DNA of 64,000 nucleotides from Algoriphagus limi (GTDB taxonomy: Bacteria; Bacteroidota; Bacteroidia; Cytophagales; Cyclobacteriaceae), in assembly GCF_024919275.1 (NCBI RefSeq), contig NZ_JANWGH010000002.1, positions 558,001 to 622,000 of the forward strand. The letters are read 5' to 3'. Of the stretch, positions 16,524 through 26,156 are shown piece by piece. Numbering within the stretch: position 1 is the stretch's first letter; every line of letters begins with the position of its first letter. The translations under genes and the position numbers were made by a program. Under the pieces are notes generated by a model. That model had not been told where the DNA came from. It worked only from the letters and a program-made list of their open reading frames with translations, and did not search any database.

Positions 16524-17138
16524 TTATATTTTTTCCAGAAGAAAAATCCCCATTTCCCGTTGATCTAAGACCAAAACAGTTTTGGGAACTTCTATGAATC
16601 GAAACCCAAGGCTTTCGATTTCATGCAGTAGCTCCCGAGTTAAGACAAATCGCTCAGTTCCATCAGGTAGCAAAAATCTGCCATCACCAAGGGATTCGGA
16701 TTGTTCTAATATGCCTCCAAAACCAGTACACATCCTAAACCAAAATATTCCGCCAGGTTTTAAGACCCGATGGATTTCTGAAATCATTTGCCAAAAGTTA
16801 TCCACACTAGAGGCAAAATGGAGCACAGCAGAACAAATCACCGCATCAAAAGCTCCTTGATGAAAAGGAATCTCTTCCAGTCTTCCTAGCTGAAATCGAT
16901 AAATATCATAGCTAGGATTTAGGCTTTTGGCTTGGTAACGACAATACTGAATCGCGATATCATTCGGGTCAATTCCAAAAACCTGATAGCCTTGATTAAT
17001 AAAGTAAACCGTGTTGCGTCCTTCACCACATCCTGCATCCAAAATCCGCATTTCTTTGGAAAACCTACCCTTGAGAATTTGATCGAGCAGGTAGATATCC
17101 ACATTTCCCAGCAGGCGATTCAGATCAGCTATTTCCAT
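16524..17138 (-). CDS. class I SAM-dependent methyltransferase
   Basis: 204 aa. Motif I is ILDAGCGEGRNTVYF (about 33-47), followed by the acidic end of beta2 (VFGIDPNDIAIQY), FDAVICSAVLHF (motif post-II) and the motif III region VLKPGGIFWFRM, all typical of the Methyltransf_11/25 fold. The substrate is unknown; the Cys and Met near ICSAVLHF and FRMCTG do not identify it. The start overlaps the patatin gene end by 14 nt, indicating an operon patatin-methyltransferase-TRIC. Confidence 0.85.
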   Translation of the reverse strand: MEIADLNRLLGNVDIYLLDQILKGRFSKEMRILDAGCGEGRNTVYFINQGYQVFGIDPNDIAIQYCRYQAKSLNPSYDIYRFQLGRLEEIPFHQGAFDAVICSAVLHFASSVDNFWQMISEIHRVLKPGGIFWFRMCTGFGGILEQSESLGDGRFLLPDGTERFVLTRELLHEIESLGFRFIEVPKTVLVLDQREMGIFLLEKI

Positions 17139-18027
17139 TTTCCAATTTATCTAAGGCTTCTTTTGCTTTTATTCGACCCACTTCGATCATTTCTGCAGAT
17201 CGGTGAAATTCCAAGGTTCCTGCTTGCTTTCGAGCGACCTTGACGAGTACATCCACATTGTTTTGCGCGATAATCATTTCACAATAGCGATCCTGAAGCA
17301 AATCGAATGAGCGGGACACCAAATCAAAAGCAGAAAACGAGGTCTGTTTTTCCTCCTCCTTGTCATCTGGAAAATACTGCTTCATTTTATCTCTGTACTC
17401 CGCTAGCCATTTGGGAAGGGAAATGAAGCGATTACCCTCTGAGTCCTTTTTCGGCGGAGAAACAAAATCCTGATCCAAGCCATTCACATCAACCACAACC
17501 ATTAGATTTTCTTCCTCTTTTTTGAGAAGGGAAATAGGAATGGGATTCAAAACTCCTCCATCGATTAACTGCTGTTTCCCGTGCTTAGCAGGGATAATCA
17601 CAGAAGGAATACTTCCTGAAGCTCGAATGGCGGCCAACAAACTTCCCTCGGTAAACACCACCTCTTTTCCATTATGAACATCAACTGCATTGCAGGAAAA
17701 TGGGATATTTAAATCTTCAATCTGACAATCCTTAACCACCTTTTTTAAAGCTGAAAAAACTTTCTCTCCCTTTATAAATCCCTTACTTGAAAAAGTGAAA
17801 TCCATCAAGGAAAAGACATCAATCCGGTCCAGATTACAAATCCAATTTTTGAACTCCGACATTTTGCCGGCTGCATACATGCCACCGACCAAGGCCCCTG
17901 CCGAACAACCTGCGATTTCAGCGATCTCATAGCCCCGCTCTTCCAATTCCTCAATGACTCCGACATGGGCTAATCCTCGAGCTCCACCGCTACTTAAAAC
18001 CAATGAAACTTTCTGCTTTTTTGCCAT
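17125..18027 (-). CDS. patatin-like phospholipase (RssA-like)
   Basis: 300 aa. Oxyanion hole GGARGLAHVGVIEEL (about 13-27), nucleophile elbow GCSAGALVGG (GxSxG, Ser at about 42) and the dyad Asp in DGGVLNPIP (about 155) are all intact, so it should be an active serine acyl hydrolase. The C-terminal 100 residues form an extra helical region specific to Bacteroidota members. No signal peptide, so probably cytoplasmic or membrane-associated. It overlaps the methyltransferase by 14 nt and is divergent from the VOC gene 38 nt away. Confidence 0.88.
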   Translation of the reverse strand: MAKKQKVSLVLSSGGARGLAHVGVIEELEERGYEIAEIAGCSAGALVGGMYAAGKMSEFKNWICNLDRIDVFSLMDFTFSSKGFIKGEKVFSALKKVVKDCQIEDLNIPFSCNAVDVHNGKEVVFTEGSLLAAIRASGSIPSVIIPAKHGKQQLIDGGVLNPIPISLLKKEEENLMVVVDVNGLDQDFVSPPKKDSEGNRFISLPKWLAEYRDKMKQYFPDDKEEEKQTSFSAFDLVSRSFDLLQDRYCEMIIAQNNVDVLVKVARKQAGTLEFHRSAEMIEVGRIKAKEALDKLENGNS

Positions 18028-18065
18028 ATCTTTAGGATGAAAATTATCAAACGAATGTACACAAT

Positions 18066-18488
18066 ATGAGTCAATTTAAACCTTTCCACCTGGCTTTCCC
18101 TATTCGGGATATTGAAGAAACGAGAAAATTCTATGGCGATCTATTGGGTTGCGATATTGGAAGAAGTACCGATAAATGGATTGATTTCAATTTCTTTGGG
18201 CATCAACTTTCCGCACATATCAAACCGGAAGAATTAGCGCAAGCCAAGACCAATGCTGTAGATGGTAAAAATGTGCCAGTCCGTCACTTTGGGGTAATTT
18301 TACCTTGGGATGAATGGCATGAATTGGCTGATAAACTCAAGACACATGGAATTGAGTTTGTAATCGAGCCCTACATTCGATTTAAAGGGGAAGTTGGCGA
18401 GCAGGCTACCATGTTCTTTTTGGATCCTTGCGGAAATGCTTTGGAATTCAAATCCTTCCAGGACGAATCTCAGATTTTTGCCAAATAG
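18066..18488 (+). CDS. VOC (glyoxalase/dioxygenase fold) protein
   Basis: 140 aa. Two beta-alpha-beta-beta-beta modules are visible, with metal-ligand candidates His8 (FHLAFPIRD), His84 (VRHFGVI) and Glu127 ([13 protein letters not shown]). That is the pattern of the vicinal oxygen chelate family found in glyoxalase I and ring-cleavage dioxygenases. The substrate is not predictable. It precedes the PLP-dependent transferase by 6 nt, so the pair is probably translationally coupled. Confidence 0.85.
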   Translation: MSQFKPFHLAFPIRDIEETRKFYGDLLGCDIGRSTDKWIDFNFFGHQLSAHIKPEELAQAKTNAVDGKNVPVRHFGVILPWDEWHELADKLKTHGIEFVIEPYIRFKGEVGEQATMFFLDPCGNALEFKSFQDESQIFAK

Positions 18489-18494
18489 GCCTGT

Positions 18495-19553
18495 TTGAAA
18501 AAGCACTACTTACATAGCGGAATAGGTCGAATGATTGAGATAGAGGGAAGAGATTACCTCTATTTCAGCGGCACTTCCTATTTAGGAATTGCTCAAGACA
18601 TGGATTTCTTGGACATCCTGGCCAATAATATATTCGAGTACGGTTCCAATTTTGGACAGAGCCGAAAGAATAACATACAACTCAGTGTCTTTGATGAATT
18701 CGAAGAATTTTTTGCAAAGAAAGCTGGTGCTTCAAATGCCGCCCTTTTCAGTTCAGGTTATCTAGCAGGAATTGCAGCTTGGAAAAGCTTAACTGATTTG
18801 ACTCAAGAAGTCTGGATAGCTCCGGATGCTCACCCGGCAATTATTCCTGACGGCTATAATCCTAGTAATCAATTAAATTTTAAACAATGGAAAAATCATT
18901 GTTTAGAGGATTCTGAAAGACTTTTGCCCCAAAAAATTCTGATAATTGGGAATGCGGTCAATGCTTTGCAAGTGGAAATTCACGATTATTCTTGGGTTGC
19001 TGAAATCGCAAAAAAACACGAAGTATACTTACTGATTGACGATTCACATGCCTTTGGAATAGTCGGTAATGGAATCTTCGGAACCTTTTCCAAATGGGCG
19101 GATGAATCCATTCATTTGCTTGTGTCCGGTTCTCTAGGAAAAGGGCTTGGCTTGCCTGCAGGAATTGTATTGAGTAATCGCCAACAGATAGAGAAAATAA
19201 AATCCACGCCGCTCTTTGCAGGAGCATCACCAGGTTCTCCTGCTCATCTCCAGACATTCTTGGAAATGCAACACGTGTATGAAGTCGCAAAAGAACAATT
19301 GAGCCAAAATACCCACTATTTTTATGAGCGGACAGCCTTTCTTTCTCAGATAACCGGATTTCCTGATTTTCCTATTTTTAGATATAGCGAGGATGGTTGG
19401 GTAGAAGAGTTTGAAAAATCAGGCATTATCACTTCTAGCTTCCCTTATCCACATTCAACTAGTCCAAAAGTAAACAGGATTGTTCTTTCGGCTTTTCACG
19501 AAAAAGAAGATATTGAATATCTAGCTGATATTTTAGAAAATCTAGTATCATAA
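18495..19553 (+). CDS. PLP-dependent alpha-oxoamine-synthase-like aminotransferase
   Basis: 352 aa with a TTG start at 18495, chosen over the ATG at 18531 because the preceding residues (HYLHSGIGRMIEIEGRDYLYFSGTSYLG) match the conserved N-terminus of the BioF/KBL fold. Lysine for PLP is in SGSLGKGLGLPAG (about residue 218), Asp-His in LIDDSHAFGIVG. The chain is shorter than BioF or KBL (about 385-395 aa). Which amino acid and acyl-CoA it uses, if any, is unclear; the neighbours do not suggest biotin synthesis. Confidence 0.75.
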   Translation: MKKHYLHSGIGRMIEIEGRDYLYFSGTSYLGIAQDMDFLDILANNIFEYGSNFGQSRKNNIQLSVFDEFEEFFAKKAGASNAALFSSGYLAGIAAWKSLTDLTQEVWIAPDAHPAIIPDGYNPSNQLNFKQWKNHCLEDSERLLPQKILIIGNAVNALQVEIHDYSWVAEIAKKHEVYLLIDDSHAFGIVGNGIFGTFSKWADESIHLLVSGSLGKGLGLPAGIVLSNRQQIEKIKSTPLFAGASPGSPAHLQTFLEMQHVYEVAKEQLSQNTHYFYERTAFLSQITGFPDFPIFRYSEDGWVEEFEKSGIITSSFPYPHSTSPKVNRIVLSAFHEKEDIEYLADILENLVS

Positions 19554-19557
19554 CATT

Positions 19558-20790
19558 ATGCGACTTCCCATTCTGCTACTAGCCTTAGGCCTGCTTATTT
19601 TTTCTTGCGCTCCCAAGGAGCCCATCCCTTTTAAAGATGGACTAGATTCTTACCCCATTCTTAAGCGAGTTCTAGACAGTACTGACATCTATCAAGTGCA
19701 AATCCTATTCACTCGAATTGACAGGAATGAGCACATGAATCCGATGATGGAAACCTTTTCCTTCAATTTGGATGATGAACGTTATTTCTATCCAGCTTCT
19801 ACGGTAAAATTGCCGGTAGCTATTCTTGCTTTGGAGTGGTTGGAAGAGCAAAATGTGGATAACTTAAACATGGATACTCCCATGTTAACTGATTCGGTAA
19901 GACCCTCTCAAAGGCCGGCCTATGTGGATAACTCCTCACAAGATTCTTTACCTAACATCGCCCATTACATAAAAAAGATTCTGTTGGTCTCAGATAATGA
20001 CGCCTATAATCGTCTCTATGAATTGCTCGGTCAAGATTACATCAATCAAAAGTTGGCCGAAAAAGGACTTAAGCAAACTGTCATTAATCATAGGTTAAGC
20101 TATCCGGCTAATGAAATAGAAAACCGATTCTTCAATCCGATTCGATTTGTGGATAAGTCAGGAGAAACAATTCTTGAAATCCCTGAAAGAGAAACCAAAA
20201 CCATCTATTCTAATTCCGAACGACCTATCATCGGCAAAGCTTATTATTCCGGAGATTCCTTAATCGAGAAAGGCATGGAGTTTACCTATAAAAACAAGTT
20301 TGCTTTGTCTGATTTACATGGGGTAATTCAACGAATCATTTTTCCACATTCCTTTTTAGAAAATGAACGATTTCAGTTGAATGAAGAACATCGAAACTTT
20401 ATTCTTAAATACATGAGCATGCTCCCCGGCGAATCGAATTTTCCTAAATATGATGGCCCGGATTACTACGATAGCTATTCCAAGTTTTTCAAATTTGGAA
20501 CCGATAAAAGTCCCATTCCCGACCGATTCCGCATTTTTAATAAAACAGGATGGGCTTATGGTCACTTGATTGATGGAAGCTATTTTGTGGATTATGAAAA
20601 TGGAGTGGAGTTCTTTGTCTCTGCGATCATTTACACAAATAAGAACCAGACTCTAAATGATGATACCTATGAAACCGAAGAAATCGGCTTACCCTTTTTT
20701 GCTGAATTAGGTGATTATTTATATCAGATTGAATTGAAAAGGAAAAAAATGTTGAAACCTGATTGGGGAGAATTAAAATTAGATTATTAG
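19558..20790 (+). CDS. serine hydrolase lipoprotein, class A beta-lactamase fold
   Basis: 410 aa. Lipobox LLIFSC (Cys17). The SxxK motif is S81-T-V-K84 in FYPASTVKLPVAIL, the SDN motif is in LLVSDNDAYNRL, and KTG is in FNKTGWAYGHLIDG, the three active-site elements of class A beta-lactamase-related enzymes (PF13354). It is longer than a resistance beta-lactamase (about 290 aa), so a cell-wall or general serine hydrolase is more likely than drug resistance. It begins 4 nt after the PLP-enzyme stop. Confidence 0.8.
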   Translation: MRLPILLLALGLLIFSCAPKEPIPFKDGLDSYPILKRVLDSTDIYQVQILFTRIDRNEHMNPMMETFSFNLDDERYFYPASTVKLPVAILALEWLEEQNVDNLNMDTPMLTDSVRPSQRPAYVDNSSQDSLPNIAHYIKKILLVSDNDAYNRLYELLGQDYINQKLAEKGLKQTVINHRLSYPANEIENRFFNPIRFVDKSGETILEIPERETKTIYSNSERPIIGKAYYSGDSLIEKGMEFTYKNKFALSDLHGVIQRIIFPHSFLENERFQLNEEHRNFILKYMSMLPGESNFPKYDGPDYYDSYSKFFKFGTDKSPIPDRFRIFNKTGWAYGHLIDGSYFVDYENGVEFFVSAIIYTNKNQTLNDDTYETEEIGLPFFAELGDYLYQIELKRKKMLKPDWGELKLDY

Positions 20791-20813
20791 TTTAGAAGAC
20801 GAGTAAGCTAAAA

Positions 20814-21083
20814 ATGAATAAAAACAGATTTCCTGATTTCACACTTTTCCTAAAAGTTTTTTGGCTTTGGACGGTCTTGGCTGCTCTGGTCAATTGGATT
20901 GTAACCTTAGGCAATTATAGATTGAAGATAGGCTTTGATTGGAGTTTTCTTCAAAAACCAGAATCCTATTTAATACTGTTATTCTATATCGGATTTTGGT
21001 TTGCCTTTGAGTACTTTCTCTTTTGGAAACCCAACCCAACATTTAGAGAAAAAATCAAACAAAAAAGAAGCAAGGCAAACTGA
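20814..21083 (+). CDS. small membrane protein of unknown function
   Basis: 89 aa with two predicted membrane helices (about 12-32 and 50-69) and a basic C-terminal tail (REKIKQKRSKAN). No family is recognised. It starts 23 nt after the serine hydrolase on the same strand and may be the last gene of that unit. Convergent with the photolyase gene, separated by 19 nt that contain a perfect TTATCCACA. Confidence 0.55.
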   Translation: MNKNRFPDFTLFLKVFWLWTVLAALVNWIVTLGNYRLKIGFDWSFLQKPESYLILLFYIGFWFAFEYFLFWKPNPTFREKIKQKRSKAN

Positions 21084-21102
21084 TTTATCCACAATATAAA
21101 AA

Positions 21103-22536
21103 TCAAAAGGCAGGCTGTAATTCTACTAATGGATGTGGATAAGTTCCTCCTATTCTGATCCCAGCTTTTTGCAATTCGCCTGTGGATAAGTCCCAAGGCT
21201 GATGAATATCAAAACCTTTTAAAGCTGCTAATTCAGGAATCCACAATCGGACATAATCGCCATTTCGGTCGTAATTTTTGGCCTGTCGCAGAATATTGAA
21301 ATAGCGGTTTTCCCGAGGATCATTTCCTACACCACCTACATACATCCAATTTCCCCAATTAGAGCAAACATCATAATCTATTAATACGCTCTCGAAATAA
21401 CTTGCTCCCCAAGTCCAATCAATTCCAAGATCGTTAACCAAAAAGCTCGCGACATTCTGACGGCCACGATTGGACATAAAGCCAGTGTTTTTAAGCTCCC
21501 GCATATTGGCATCAACAAAAGGAACTCCTGTCTGCCCCTCACACCAACGCTGAAAAACAGCATTATCCCTTCTCCAGGAGTCCTTTAGATTTTTGATGCC
21601 ACCAATGTGGAAAACTTTGTTTCCGTGTTTTTTACTGATAAATCGGAAATAATCCCGCCAAACCAGTTCAAAAACCAACCAATAGGTACTTTGATTTTTC
21701 TTTCGCTCTCGCTCGTATCGTTTGACCTCTTCATAGATCGTTCGTGGTGAGATACAGCCTAAAGCCAACCAAGCGGAAAACTTTGAGCTATAATCACCTC
21801 CAATCAACCCATTCCGGGTCTCTTTGTAAACTTTCAATAGATCCTTTTCCCAGATATAGGAATGGATTCGCCTGAGTCCGGCACTCTCTCCACCTTCAAA
21901 CGCCATCACCGCGCCTGGCTCAGACTCAGGCTCCTCCAATCCAAAAGTTTTTAAAGCAGGCATCACTCCTGCCTGTGGAATTATTTCTTTACCCGGGAAG
22001 GATATTTTCTCTACTTGTGGATAAGTCTCTCTAATTGAAGACAGCTTTTCTACAGATTTTCGAAATTGTGTAAACACCTCCGGAGTTTGATTGATCGGAA
22101 AAGGCAAATCATCTATATGATATAAGGTGGTTTGCCAAAAGCTTTCGGTAACAATCCCTTTAGCCCATGCAGCTTTTTCAAGCGACTTTTCCACATTTCG
22201 CTCTTCAGAAGTCACTTCCTGAGAAAAATAGATGGCATCAGCCTGAATCCGGTCAGCAAGAGTAACCAATTCCTCTTCTGGCTTTCCCCTCAAAATGACT
22301 AAATCCGCATTAAACTTTTGCAAATTCTTCCGAAGGTCAAGGACGGATTCTAAAAGAAATTTGGCTCGGTGCTTACCCGTCTTCTGAAACCCTAAATCCG
22401 TTTTTTCAAAATGACGAGGATCAAAGCAATACACAGGAACGATTTCTTCCCCTTTTTGAATCGCTTTGAATAAGGTCTCATTATCCCTTAATCTCAGGTC
22501 ATTGCGAAACCAAACTATGATCCGTTTTTGCTTCAT
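21103..22536 (-). CDS. Cry-DASH / DNA photolyase family flavoprotein
   Basis: 477 aa. The N-terminal photolyase alpha/beta domain (VWFRNDLRLRDNETL) is followed by the helical FAD domain with GGDYSSKFSAWLALGCISPRTIYEEV, MSNRGRQNVASFLVNDLGIDWTWGASYFES and NWGNWMYVGGVGNDPRENRYFNILRQAKNYD. The last block is characteristic of DASH cryptochromes. These are light-driven flavoproteins that repair cyclobutane pyrimidine dimers, best documented in single-stranded DNA. The motif CAGACTGTCTAATT 11 nt before the start resembles a half-site of the crt operators, suggesting shared light control. Confidence 0.9.
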   Translation of the reverse strand: MKQKRIIVWFRNDLRLRDNETLFKAIQKGEEIVPVYCFDPRHFEKTDLGFQKTGKHRAKFLLESVLDLRKNLQKFNADLVILRGKPEEELVTLADRIQADAIYFSQEVTSEERNVEKSLEKAAWAKGIVTESFWQTTLYHIDDLPFPINQTPEVFTQFRKSVEKLSSIRETYPQVEKISFPGKEIIPQAGVMPALKTFGLEEPESEPGAVMAFEGGESAGLRRIHSYIWEKDLLKVYKETRNGLIGGDYSSKFSAWLALGCISPRTIYEEVKRYERERKKNQSTYWLVFELVWRDYFRFISKKHGNKVFHIGGIKNLKDSWRRDNAVFQRWCEGQTGVPFVDANMRELKNTGFMSNRGRQNVASFLVNDLGIDWTWGASYFESVLIDYDVCSNWGNWMYVGGVGNDPRENRYFNILRQAKNYDRNGDYVRLWIPELAALKGFDIHQPWDLSTGELQKAGIRIGGTYPHPLVELQPAF

Positions 22537-22546
22537 ATCGGGTGAA

Positions 22547-22560
22547 CAGACTGTCTAATT
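22547..22560. promoter_or_regulatory. crt-operator-like half-site before the photolyase gene
   Basis: CAGACTGTCTAATT matches CATTTTGTCTAATT of the distal crt palindrome at 11 of 14 positions, including nine in a row, and lies 10 bp before the photolyase ATG. No second half-site at the 14-bp gap is visible. The function is suggestive only. Confidence 0.35.
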
Positions 22561-22634
22561 GAAGTGTTTTGAAAATTTTGAATTTTAAAAAGCGCTTATT
22601 TTTTAACTTTTGGAATCATTCAACTTTACTCTTA

Positions 22635-25043
22635 ATGAAAAGATCCCTTTTAATCCCAATAGCCTTAGGGCTGATTTTTCAATCCTGCCAAAAAGAAAGT
22701 AACCCATACTCTTTTATGTATGAGGATATTCCATCTCTTGAAGGATTAAAAGGTTCTGCAAACTATTTGAATTCACCATTTACCGCCGCAGGAGATCGGC
22801 TTTATTTAATCGGAAACCAAAACGGAACATTTCCTGACTTAGGTTGGCACGTGGAAGGAGAAATGGGTGGTATTTGGTTGCATCCAATTAAATTGCTCGA
22901 TGGATTTAATGCACAAATAAAACATGAGGAAAACTCAATTTGCTTATTAGAGGGCAACTCCTTTACAAATTATCCTTTTGCAAATGGGATTGAATATGGA
23001 AAAATCACGGAAGAGCTTTCTGTAGATCGATTGCATTTTGTTCCTGATGGAAAAGAGGGAATGGTTATGCTATATCGATTTCAAAACAGAGCAACGAGTC
23101 CAATAAATTTTGAATTTTCCTGGAATGCAAAAGTAGACTTAAGACCGGTCTGGCTCGGAGAACAAAGCGGAATGATCGATACAGCAGATCAAGTGAGCTT
23201 TAATGAATTAACCGGGACTTTCTTAGGAAAGGATTCTGGAAATGAATGGTATGTCGTATGGGGAAGTGAATCAGGAATTACGCTTTCTCCAACAAACATT
23301 TCCTGTCCTATAGAATCAAAAGGACAGGGCCTCAATTCTTCCTTTTCTACTCAAATTTCCCTACCTGCAGATTATGAATTTATATTCCCAATATTTATTG
23401 CAGGGTCTACTGAAAGCGAACTAAATGCATTGGAAAACTTTGCAGAAATACGGGAAAATCTTGAGAGTGATTGGAATGCAAAAAAAGCCCGCTATGAAGA
23501 GATTTATGAAAAATCCCAAATCCAAATTCCTGATCAAGAGCTTCAAAAAGCCTATGAGTGGGTTAAATACAACATCGATTGGCTAGTTAGAGATATCCCT
23601 GGGTTGGGGAGGGGATTTGGTGCCGGCTTGCAGGATTACCCATGGTTTTTTGGAGTAGATAGTGAATACACCATTCAGGGTTTACTCGCAACGGGAAGAA
23701 AAGAGTTGGTTTATAGTACCATTGAGCTTATCCACAATCTTTCAGAGAAGACAAATGGAAACGGCAGAATTATCCATGAAGCCTCGACCAATGGAGTGGT
23801 CTTCAACCCCGGAAATATCAACGAAACGCCACAGTGGGCTTCCACGATTTGGGAAGTGTATCGATGGACTGGGGATCGAGAGTTTTTAGAGAAATATTTC
23901 CCTTCTGTGGAAAAAGGTTTGAACTGGTTGCTAGAAGAAAATGATGCTGATGGGAATCTTTTAGCAGATGGATATGGAATGATGGAAATCCACGGCTTGG
24001 AATCTGAAATGATTGATGTTGCTTCATACAGCTATAAAGCCTTCAAGGATGCATCAAAAATGGCCGAAATCTTAGGGAAATCGGATCTTGCCGAAAGTTA
24101 TCAACATACGGCCGATGCCTTGGCTGAAAAAATCAATAAGGAGTTCTGGGTACCGGAGTTCGGAAGTTATGCTGATTTTATTGGAACAGCTGAGGAAGCT
24201 TTACACCTGATTGATGGGGCCATAATCCGGGCCGATACACTAAATAAACCTTGGGCTGTAGAAGAGTTAAAAGCCACTAAAGAGAAGTTATCCACACTGC
24301 CAAAAGATCAAAAACAGGGATTTGTCATATACCACAATTGGGTGGTGAATACACCTATGGAAGTGGGAGTGGCAGATCCCGAAAAGGCAAAAATTGCATT
24401 AGAAACCGGAAGAAAGTACACCAATCCATTTGGAGTTTTTGTGACAGGAATTGATCGTGACGAAAGCGCGGAAAATGAGGATGGTTCTTTTTCAGGAAGT
24501 AAGGTTTTCTCTTACACCGGAGCTGTAATGACCTTGCCGACAGGAGTTTCTGCAATTGGCGAAAACAACTATGGAAATCCTGATGCAGCCCTAGACTATT
24601 TGAAACGAATGACCCGAAGTTTTGGATTTGCCCTGCCGGGGTCCATTTACGAGGTTTCTCCTGATTATGGGATGTTTACCCAAGCTTGGAACCTATATAG
24701 CTTTGCGGTTCCTATTGTCACTCAATTTTTTGGAATCACACCCGATGCAGGAAACAAAGTGATTTATATCCGTCCCCAGATGCCAAGTGCTTGGGAAAAT
24801 GCCTCAATAGAAAAAGTACAGATTGGTGAAAATGAAATCTCACTTATTTATCAGAAATCAGGAGATGAATTGATCCTTGAAGTTGAGCAAAGTGAAAAGA
24901 AATGGGGATTATCCATTGAAATACCGGAAAACTATACTCAAGTGAAGGTGCTTGGAAAAGAAGTTAGCGCCGATACCCAAAACGGCTATCGCAGAATCCT
25001 GATGACGGGGGAAAGGGTAAGAATAGAGGCAAAGAAAAATTGA
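22635..25043 (+). CDS. (alpha/alpha)6-barrel glycoside hydrolase lipoprotein
   Basis: 802 aa from the ATG at 22635, which begins a lipoprotein signal (MKRSLLIPIALGLIFQSCQ, Cys18); an upstream in-frame ATG at 22569 would add 22 residues in front of it. A beta-sandwich N-terminal half (about 30-290) precedes an (alpha/alpha)6-barrel (about 300-720: QDYPWFFGVDSEYTIQGLLATG, EVYRWTGDREFLEKYFPSVEKGLNWL) and a short C-terminal beta domain. This layout resembles amylo-alpha-1,6-glucosidase/GH63-type or rhamnosidase-like enzymes. The exact linkage is unknown. It is divergent from the photolyase gene. Confidence 0.7.
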   Translation: MKRSLLIPIALGLIFQSCQKESNPYSFMYEDIPSLEGLKGSANYLNSPFTAAGDRLYLIGNQNGTFPDLGWHVEGEMGGIWLHPIKLLDGFNAQIKHEENSICLLEGNSFTNYPFANGIEYGKITEELSVDRLHFVPDGKEGMVMLYRFQNRATSPINFEFSWNAKVDLRPVWLGEQSGMIDTADQVSFNELTGTFLGKDSGNEWYVVWGSESGITLSPTNISCPIESKGQGLNSSFSTQISLPADYEFIFPIFIAGSTESELNALENFAEIRENLESDWNAKKARYEEIYEKSQIQIPDQELQKAYEWVKYNIDWLVRDIPGLGRGFGAGLQDYPWFFGVDSEYTIQGLLATGRKELVYSTIELIHNLSEKTNGNGRIIHEASTNGVVFNPGNINETPQWASTIWEVYRWTGDREFLEKYFPSVEKGLNWLLEENDADGNLLADGYGMMEIHGLESEMIDVASYSYKAFKDASKMAEILGKSDLAESYQHTADALAEKINKEFWVPEFGSYADFIGTAEEALHLIDGAIIRADTLNKPWAVEELKATKEKLSTLPKDQKQGFVIYHNWVVNTPMEVGVADPEKAKIALETGRKYTNPFGVFVTGIDRDESAENEDGSFSGSKVFSYTGAVMTLPTGVSAIGENNYGNPDAALDYLKRMTRSFGFALPGSIYEVSPDYGMFTQAWNLYSFAVPIVTQFFGITPDAGNKVIYIRPQMPSAWENASIEKVQIGENEISLIYQKSGDELILEVEQSEKKWGLSIEIPENYTQVKVLGKEVSADTQNGYRRILMTGERVRIEAKKN

Positions 25044-25160
25044 GATTCGAAACTCTTATAGAATTACAATTAGAAAATAAATACACTTTCTTCGGGAAGC
25101 TTTCAATCAAGTAATCAAACCTTAGTTTTCGAATTTCGTGTTAGAAGAAAACGCCTGATT

Positions 25161-26156
25161 ATGAAAAGAATATCCCAATTCCTTATTCTTTATCTTTTTT
25201 TATCCTTTTCTCTTTTAGCCCAAACAAGCAAAGTCATCATTGAACTAGAGGGAAATCTTAGCGGAAAGGATTTTATTCAAACATCTTTTGCAAACAAAAC
25301 CTATCAAAGCACAGAGGCTGTTTCAGGACAACTGGAAGCGGAACTTGAGCGACCGACAGAGATTTCATTTTATCATTTGAAAAACAATGGGAAAATTCTG
25401 AGTAGAAAGTCTTTTTGGATTGGTGAAGGAACCTATCAAATTCAAGGAAAAATAGATGACTTATCCACACTCAGAATAGAGCCTGAACATCCCTATACGA
25501 CAATTTCTAACCAAATTTCCCAATCAGAAGGAGAGATACAAAAATCCCTAATCGTCGAAAACCTAGATAAAGAAGTGGGGTTGAATTGGTTGATTTCTCA
25601 AGCCAACTCCTTTACAAAGGAAGAGCTCCAAGAGACTATTCCTAAAATTTCTGATGAACTCAAGCAACTCAATTCCTATAAACGATTTATTGCTGATTTA
25701 TCTTTAGATGAAGCGGATTTCGGCGCCAAAGAAGGTGAAATAAGTCAGAATTTTACGCTTGAAAGCAGAGCCGGAAATAAGTTTTCTCTAGATGATTTTA
25801 AGGGAAAATATCGGCTTTTAGAATTTTCATTTTCTGGCTGCAAACCTTGTTTAGAAGCACTTCCAGAAATAAGGGGAATCCATGAGGAATTCGGGGAAGA
25901 ATTAGAAATAATCAGTATTTGGAATGACAAAAGAAAAGAAGTCTGGCTCAATTCTTCCAAAAAACACAAGGAGCAAATTACCTGGACTGACCTTTGGGAT
26001 GAAACAGGATACGTGACCAAACTCTATCAAATTGAGATCTTTCCTACCTATATTCTTATCGACCCTTCCGGAAATATCGATCAAATTTGGAAAGGATACA
26101 TAAAAGGCCGAATCCTACGAAAAATGGAAGGACTTTTTAGTAAGCCCATTCCCTAA
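25161..26156 (+). CDS. TlpA-like thiol-disulfide oxidoreductase
   Basis: 331 aa. Signal peptide to about LLA-Q21, an N-terminal DUF4369-like beta domain (about 25-115), a helical linker, and a C-terminal thioredoxin fold with the active site C227-K-P-C230 in FSFSGCKPCLEALPEI and the cis-Pro in EIFPTYILID. It probably acts in the periplasm as a thiol reductase, as TlpA/ResA proteins do. Its TAA ends exactly one base before the convergent DUF5916 stop. Confidence 0.85.
   Translation: MKRISQFLILYLFLSFSLLAQTSKVIIELEGNLSGKDFIQTSFANKTYQSTEAVSGQLEAELERPTEISFYHLKNNGKILSRKSFWIGEGTYQIQGKIDDLSTLRIEPEHPYTTISNQISQSEGEIQKSLIVENLDKEVGLNWLISQANSFTKEELQETIPKISDELKQLNSYKRFIADLSLDEADFGAKEGEISQNFTLESRAGNKFSLDDFKGKYRLLEFSFSGCKPCLEALPEIRGIHEEFGEELEIISIWNDKRKEVWLNSSKKHKEQITWTDLWDETGYVTKLYQIEIFPTYILIDPSGNIDQIWKGYIKGRILRKMEGLFSKPIP

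Noticed and set aside
19558..20790. Antibiotic-resistance beta-lactamase
   Set aside because: The catalytic motifs fit the class A fold, but the chain is far longer than resistance enzymes and is a lipoprotein; a general serine hydrolase is safer.
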